Assembly: GCA_034769895.1 (NCBI GenBank)
Contig: CM068374.1
Location: 354,502,302-354,566,301 of the forward strand
DNA: 64,000 bases
DNA from: Magicicada septendecula
Taxonomy: Eukaryota > Arthropoda > Insecta > Hemiptera > Cicadidae
Direction of reading: 5' to 3'
In this document: positions 58,164 through 64,000 of the stretch, piece after piece
Numbering within the stretch: position 1 is the stretch's first letter
How the letters are laid out: each line of letters opens with the position of its first letter
Translations under genes and position numbers: made by a program
Notes under the pieces: generated by a model
The model's input: the letters and a program-made list of their open reading frames with translations, nothing else
Database searches by the model: none
What the model was told of the DNA's origin: nothing

Positions 58164-59412
58164 TGTAGCATGACAGATAAGCCCATAAAAATGAATGGTA
58201 AAATGATCATAGAAATAAAATACTAACATTGTTAAATCCGAAGAAAGCAAAATAAAATAAAGAATTAATTAAGAACCACCGTGGAATACAATCACTGATT
58301 AAAATAAAAGTTCATGTAAAATAAATGTTACAAGGAGTGATGAATCATCAAAACCAATTTAAAAGCTAAATATGAAAAAACGGGTAATACCCAGGTAGGA
58401 TAGGAGTAGGTAAGGAAAAAACCCAGAAAATGACTAAACCCACAAGAAGATGAAGAAAATAAATTTATAAGAAACCAGAAGAAGAGGAGGAATCAATGAA
58501 GAAACAAGAACAAGACAGCATCCACAAGAAGAAGGAATGCTCTTATAAAAAACCCAAACCCCTAAATAAATATAATAATAATAATAAATCCAAGTATAAC
58601 AAAATATCAAAGGTAAAAACCACATGTACAATAGATGTAAACCAAAAAAGCGTATAGAGTAAGAATTGAAAGTGAACAAATGTGAAATAATAATATAACA
58701 CCAAAGACAAATCTTCATTATAATCTATAAATAGATTTCTTGATTCTAGTAAAACTGTATAACTATTTAGAATTAAAATCAAGGAATAAATACAGAAAGT
58801 GCAAATTTTAGTGTTATAGAAAATAAACCTTATATTTCAATATTGGTGTTCACAAACTGAGGAGATGATGAAATACTACAACTTTAAAGTGATTTAATTT
58901 GTGTTCATGAATAATAAATAGAGTATTATCATGACCTATAATACATGTATTTTTGTAAATAACTGCCACTCTTTTTAGAATAACATTCATTAGAATGAAC
59001 AAAATAAAACAGAGCAGGCCATAATAACAGTGAAGTGACAAGGTATCATTACCCCAAAAAACAGATAAAAACTGATGTTCAAACCTAGTTTAAGAAATAT
59101 AGAATAAGATTATCATAATTATATTTGTTTGTATAGAATAAGGTGTTAGAAACAATTAAGTGTAAATGTCAGAATCTAACATTCCTTATTTATAATATTT
59201 CTTGTATATTTTATATATCAATAAGTAGACAATGTCTGAGTTAAAAAGACAAATATTAATTTGATTTATATATTATATATTAATGTCTTGGATTTCGTTG
59301 TCCATGACGTGTCCGTTACTTAACTAAATATCACTATAATATTGACGACTCGGAACACAATGTTTTTTATAAGTAAAAACGTAAAGTTTTACCTTACAGC
59401 CTAAACCGGCTT

Positions 59413-61105
59413 TCACCTATATAAGGCTTCATCAGAGGCTGTCGTTAGTAGCGCTGCTCGTCTTGTTGTTGGCGACGAGAAAGTGTTTCGAAAGATTGAA
59501 GCTGTGTGTGTGTGTGGTGAGATGTGTTCGAATAATGCGTGCGATTTGAATTGTGTCTGTTCGTTTAGGATGTCGTTTTTATTTGTTTTTGTGTGTTTGT
59601 ATATTTCTAATTGTTCTAGAGTGTCTAGTTTTCGGCCTTTTGTGTGTACGTGTAGTATGTTCATGTTATTGTCGATGTTTTTATATGTGTGGTTTGCTTC
59701 AATGAGGTGGTTTGCGAAGGTAGATTCTGTAGTGGTGTGGAGTGCTTTTGTGTGTTCAATGTATCTCTGTTTGAAGCTACGTCCTGTCTGGCCTATGTAG
59801 AATTTACTGCAATTTGAACAATTTAGTTTATATACACCGGGTAGATCGAATTTGTTTTGTGCTTTGGGCATGCGTTTTGATAGTGTGTGTTCTGTTTTGT
59901 TAGTAGTTTTGTAAGCGATTCTGTATCCTGCTTTTTTGAATTTGTGGGCAATTTTTTCTGTTTGTTTGTTGATGTATGTTAGTGTTATGAATTTGTTGTT
60001 TTCTGTCTTTGTCTGTTGTTTGTTTTGTGTTTTGTGTAGGAGTTTACTGACTATTGTTCTGTCATAACCGTTAGATTCTGCTAGATATTTTATCGTGTTT
60101 AGTTCGTCTTTGTAGTCTATTTCATCTAAGGGGATGTTGTTAAGTCTATGTATCATGGTTCTAAAAGCAGCTAGTTTGTGTTGTATTGGGTGATTGGAGG
60201 TGTTGTGTATTAGTGTGTCAGTTGTAGTTGGTTTTCTGTATATACTGAATTTGTGCCTGTGTTCTAGTTTTGTGATGGAGAGGTCTAAGAAGTTTATGGT
60301 GTTGTTGTGTTCGTATTCGGCAGTGAAGGTTATGTTTTTATGTATTTTGTTTATGTGCGTTAGTAACTGTTCACATTGTCTTTTGTTTCCCCTGTATAGT
60401 ATTAGAATGTCATCAACGTATCTGTGCCAATATAGTATTTTATGTGAGTGTCTGTCATTGTTTGTGAGTATTTTTGTTTTTTCTAAGTGTTGGAGGAAGA
60501 CTTCTGCTAGAATGCTGGATATGGGGGAGCCCATGGGTAGGCCGTCGTTCTGTGTGTAGTATTTATTGTTATAAGTAAAGTAGTTTTGTTTTGTGATAAT
60601 GTTCAGAGTTTCTGTTATTTCATTGATAAGTTCGTCTGGTGTGTTGTTCTGTTTGAGTTTGTTTTGTAGGATGGTGATTGTTTCAGAGATGGGGATGTTT
60701 GTGTACAGGTTTTTAATGTCAAAGGAGGCTAATGTGGCGTTATGGGGGATGTGTATGTCTTTTATTTTTGTTACTAGGTCAGTGTCGTTTTTTACTGCAA
60801 TGTTGTTGTCTATTTGTGTGTGTTGTCTAATAATTTTGTCTAGATATTTTGCCAGTTTGTGTGCAGGGGCATTACGGTAGTTGATAATGGGGCGGATCGG
60901 AATGTCTTCTTTATGGATTTTGGGAAGCGCTTGGAGTGTAGGTGCTGATGGTCGGATTTGTTTCATGTAGGGCTTTTGTTTATGTGTCATAATGTGTTTG
61001 GCTTTGTTGACTATTTGTTTTACTGAGTTTTGGTATCTGTCGGTGGGGTCGTGTTTTAGTTCTGTGATGTTGTTCTGTTCTATGAAGTCTTGTACTTTTT
61101 TGTGT
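59413..61105 (-). CDS. Penelope RT / GIY-YIG endonuclease, left copy (5'-truncated)
   Basis: The copy starts inside the protein at KKVQDFIEQNN and runs to the stop at 59413. RT motifs in order are LPKIHKEDIPIRPIINYRNA, SFDIKNLYTNIPISETI, NDGLPMGSPISSILAEVFLQ, the catalytic HRYVDDILILYRGN and FLDLSITKLEHRHKFSIYRK. The endonuclease follows: GVYKLNCSNCSKFYIGQTGR, with a CxxC pair and RSFKQRYIEH. The upstream residues of the open frame (from 61155) come from the opposite copy and are not native. Confidence 0.9.
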
Positions 61106-63144
61106 ACCCACGTACAGTAAACCTCACGAACGTCACACTCACAAAAAACGAACAAACACTCCTTGATAAAGGCCTAAAACATAACATACATTACAAACAT
61201 AACAACCAAACACTAACAAAGCTCATAATTGACACAGAAACAAATATACAAAACACAGCACCAGAGCATCAAGACACATTAAGACATAATATAAACAACA
61301 CAATAGGAGTACATAAGACACCAGACAACAACAACCACAACTCAGAAATACACACAGCCATCAAACTGAGGGAAAAGGCACACAAACACAGCATCACATT
61401 TGTAAAAGCTGACAAAGGCAACACGACTGTAATTATCCCCACAGACAACCTACACAAAAAAGTACAAGACTTCATAGAACAGAACAACATCACAGAACTA
61501 AAACACGACCCCACCGACAGATACCAAAACTCAGTAAAACAAATAGTCAACAAAGCCAAACACATTATGACACATAAACAAAAGCCCTACATGAAACAAA
61601 TCCGACCATCAGCACCTACACTCCAAGCGCTTCCCAAAATCCATAAAGAAGACATTCCGATCCGCCCCATTATCAACTACCGTAATGCCCCTGCACACAA
61701 ACTGGCAAAATATCTAGACAAAATTATTAGACAACACACACAAATAGACAACAACATTGCAGTAAAAAACGACACTGACCTAGTAACAAAAATAAAAGAC
61801 ATACACATCCCCCATAACGCCACATTAGCCTCCTTTGACATTAAAAACCTGTACACAAACATCCCCATCTCTGAAACAATCACCATCCTACAAAACAAAC
61901 TCAAACAGAACAACACACCAGACGAACTTATCAATGAAATAACAGAAACTCTGAACATTATCACAAAACAAAACTACTTTACTTATAACAATAAATACTA
62001 CACACAGAACGACGGCCTACCCATGGGCTCCCCCATATCCAGCATTCTAGCAGAAGTCTTCCTCCAACACTTAGAAAAAACAAAAATACTCACAAACAAT
62101 GACAGACACTCACATAAAATACTATATTGGCACAGATACGTTGATGACATTCTAATACTATACAGGGGAAACAAAAGACAATGTGAACAGTTACTAACGC
62201 ACATAAACAAAATACATAAAAACATAACCTTCACTGCCGAATACGAACACAACAACACCATAAACTTCTTAGACCTCTCCATCACAAAACTAGAACACAG
62301 GCACAAATTCAGTATATACAGAAAACCAACTACAACTGACACACTAATACACAACACCTCCAATCACCCAATACAACACAAACTAGCTGCTTTTAGAACC
62401 ATGATACATAGACTTAACAACATCCCCTTAGATGAAATAGACTACAAAGACGAACTAAACACGATAAAATATCTAGCAGAATCTAACGGTTATGACAGAA
62501 CAATAGTCAGTAAACTCCTACACAAAACACAAAACAAACAACAGACAAAGACAGAAAACAACAAATTCATAACACTAACATACATCAACAAACAAACAGA
62601 AAAAATTGCCCACAAATTCAAAAAAGCAGGATACAGAATCGCTTACAAAACTACTAACAAAACAGAACACACACTATCAAAACGCATGCCCAAAGCACAA
62701 AACAAATTCGATCTACCCGGTGTATATAAACTAAATTGTTCAAATTGCAGTAAATTCTACATAGGCCAGACAGGACGTAGCTTCAAACAGAGATACATTG
62801 AACACACAAAAGCACTCCACACCACTACAGAATCTACCTTCGCAAACCACCTCATTGAAGCAAACCACACATATAAAAACATCGACAATAACATGAACAT
62901 ACTACACGTACACACAAAAGGCCGAAAACTAGACACTCTAGAACAATTAGAAATATACAAACACACAAAAACAAATAAAAACGACATCCTAAACGAACAG
63001 ACACAATTCAAATCGCACGCATTATTCGAACACATCTCACCACACACACACACAGCTTCAATCTTTCGAAACACTTTCTCGTCGCCAACAACAAGACGAG
63101 CAGCGCTACTAACGACAGCCTCTGATGAAGCCTTCTATAGGTGA
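61105..63144 (+). CDS. Penelope RT / GIY-YIG endonuclease, right copy (open, 5'-truncated)
   Basis: The native sequence begins about 61117 with TVNLTNVTLTKNEQTLLDKG and ends with a stop at 63144, about 675 residues. Complete Penelope proteins are usually over 800, so the N-terminal end is missing. Additional N-terminal motif: SITFVKADKGNTTVIIPTDN, typical of the family before the RT core. RT motifs and the GIY-YIG domain are as in the left copy, including YVDD. The frame is free of stops. In life this enzyme copies element RNA and nicks target DNA. Without a promoter region this copy is probably silent. Confidence 0.92.
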   Translation, partial: YPRTVNLTNVTLTKNEQTLLDKGLKHNIHYKHNNQTLTKLIIDTETNIQNTAPEHQDTLRHNINNTIGVHKTPDNNNHNSEIHTAIKLREKAHKHSITFVKADKGNTTVIIPTDNLHKKVQDFIEQNNITELKHDPTDRYQNSVKQIVNKAKHIMTHKQKPYMKQIRPSAPTLQALPKIHKEDIPIRPIINYRNAPAHKLAKYLDKIIRQHTQIDNNIAVKNDTDLVTKIKDIHIPHNATLASFDIKNLYTNIPISETITILQNKLKQNNTPDELINEITETLNIITKQNYFTYNNKYYTQNDGLPMGSPISSILAEVFLQHLEKTKILTNNDRHSHKILYWHRYVDDILILYRGNKRQCEQLLTHINKIHKNITFTAEYEHNNTINFLDLSITKLEHRHKFSIYRKPTTTDTLIHNTSNHPIQHKLAAFRTMIHRLNNIPLDEIDYKDELNTIKYLAESNGYDRTIVSKLLHKTQNKQQTKTENNKFITLTYINKQTEKIAHKFKKAGYRIAYKTTNKTEHTLSKRMPKAQNKFDLPGVYKLNCSNCSKFYIGQTGRSFKQRYIEHTKALHTTTESTFANHLIEANHTYKNIDNNMNILHVHTKGRKLDTLEQLEIYKHTKTNKNDILNEQTQFKSHALFEHISPHTHTASIFRNTFSSPTTRRAALLTTASDEAFYR

Positions 63145-63170
63145 AAGCCGGTTTAGGCTGTAAGGTAAAA
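63100..63170 (+). ncRNA. Hammerhead-like motif in the Penelope P4 tail
   Basis: CTGATGA (63122-63128), a short stem GCCT-TCTAT-AGGT, GAAA and a stem GCC-GGTTTA-GGC follow in hammerhead order. The base at the cleavage position is G here but A in P2, and the outer helix pairs poorly. It is a weak or dead ribozyme candidate. The same motif occurs inverted at 59405-59440. Confidence 0.4.
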
Positions 63171-64000
63171 CTTTACGTTTTTACTTATAAAAAACATTGT
63201 GTTCCGAGTCGTCAATATTATAGTGATATTTAGTTATATATTAATGGTATGAACCATATAATAATTGTTATTTTTGTTTACAATATGAAAATGTTAATTT
63301 GAGTTATATGTTATTTGTTAATAGTATGAACCATATACTAATTGTTAACTTGTTAAAATAAGAAAATGTCAATCTATGTCACAATAGCAATGAAAGTCAG
63401 AGAGGGTATAAATCAATAACTACTATTTAAAAAACTTTGTATGTAAAAACTATTAGAAATTTAGGCCAAATGTTACAAACTAAAAACAGCCTCAAATTTG
63501 ATTAAATAAGTATAGAAATACAATTAAACTGAAGGAATTTACATAAGGTAAATCAGTAATAAAGTCATGTAATTATAAATATAAGTAAGGAAGATTTTGT
63601 AAAATTATAGCCAGAATTATTGTTAAAAATGGAAATGTAAGAACTCAAAATTTGGAGAGGGGAGTCATATATTACTGAATAATATTTTAAAACAAAACCG
63701 ATTAAGCTAATTGCAAGAAATTAAGGGAAGATAAACCTTTTATTACAATCTGAAATTTCATATAATCACCAATATAACTTATAATATGGCTTCATTTGAA
63801 AGACAAGGACAGGAAGCGAATTTTGAAAATTACATAAAATGAAGAAACAAATTACCATTTTAGTTTAAAAACTTAATAAAACTACATTATTTGGTATCAA
63901 ATTATGCAGAATGAACTGAAGAAGAAGATTAAATAGTTACTAGCTAATAAATTTGAAGAATAACAAAAATATAATCAGTTATATAATGTAAATTATCACA

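Larger units (their letters stand above)
59286..63233. mobile_element. Palindromic Penelope-like insertion P4 (two 5'-joined inverted copies)
   Basis: Two copies point away from each other from a centre near 61105. Both outer ends are Penelope 3' tails. The whole is flanked by a 13-bp direct duplication, TTATATATTAATG (59273-59285 and 63234-63246), so it entered as one event. The arms share about 1.7-1.8 kb and their proteins are the same apart from one residue that I noticed (DEALYR versus DEAFYR). The left tail is about 45 bases longer. Confidence 0.92.
58164..64000. mobile_element. Second S-type LTR, split by Penelope P4 and cut by the window end
   Basis: It starts TGTAGCATGACAGATAAGCC, like the solo LTR at 11972. 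Shared phrases include AATACCCAGGTAGGATAGGA near 58388. After the P4 insertion it resumes at 63247 and matches up to the equivalent of about 13400 in the first copy. Roughly 1.2 kb should lie beyond the window. Confidence 0.78.

Noticed and set aside
58434..58782. Membrane-like frames similar to those near 12200.
   Set aside because: They are the equivalent part of the second S copy; the same composition effect.
60194..60880. Hydrophobic Cys/Val/Phe-rich frames antisense to Penelope (also 61677-62363 and 59483-59800).
   Set aside because: They are mirror frames of the RT and GIY-YIG coding strand; the composition is what the complement of Asn/Lys/Thr-rich codons gives.

Overview
The window looks like eukaryotic, probably arthropod (insect-like) nuclear DNA. 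It is strongly AT-rich, and its only host gene has GT-AG introns, one of them about 21 kb long. Nearly everything else is transposable elements: Ty3/Gypsy-type LTR retrotransposons, an odd family of LTR elements without reverse transcriptase, Penelope-like elements with a GIY-YIG endonuclease, and a dead mariner. I see no bacterial genes, rRNA, CRISPR or intact tRNA genes. The species cannot be named from the sequence. All alignments were done by eye.

Layout. (1) 1-25588: one old minus-strand Gypsy element ('G') with LTRs of about 2.8 kb. Its left LTR is cut by the window edge. Three later insertions break it: element A (3237-10756) at the end of the protease, a 2.69-kb solo LTR 'S' (11972-14661) in gag, and element B (17171-24672) in its right LTR. 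(2) 25650-28711: element F, an LTR element keeping only gag and protease. (3) 28716-29274: host flank with a tRNA-like SINE fragment. (4) 29275-52589: the last four exons of an ABCC/MRP-type transporter gene on the plus strand. The intron between exons 29275-29447 and 50415-50544 holds a nest: Penelope fragment P1 is broken by LTR element D, D by C, and C by E. Later introns hold a mariner relic and Penelope tails. (5) 52719-54611: Penelope P2, broken by a solo LTR. (6) 54612-58163: plain intergenic DNA. (7) 58164-64000: a second S-type LTR, split by a nearly perfect palindromic Penelope pair (P4, 59286-63233) with a 13-bp target-site duplication.

The most unusual content is the A/B/C/D family. 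The four copies have LTRs of about 1.1-1.2 kb that begin TGTA and end ACA, a tRNA-Lys-like primer binding site, and 4-bp target duplications where these can be checked (A and C). Each has one conserved coiled-coil ORF ending in Asp-Gly-Gly, followed by about 4 kb of noncoding DNA with conserved blocks. No reverse transcriptase, RNase H or integrase is visible. The three copies with a 3' end carry a hairpin against the polypurine tract whose stem is kept by paired changes. This suggests a non-autonomous retrotransposon family with its own protein, mobilised in trans. G has the same type of primer site and target duplication and is a plausible helper type.

The host gene is also odd. The second nucleotide-binding domain of the ABC transporter reads through intact exons with good splice sites, yet it has lost the signature glycine, the Walker B catalytic glutamate and the H-loop histidine.
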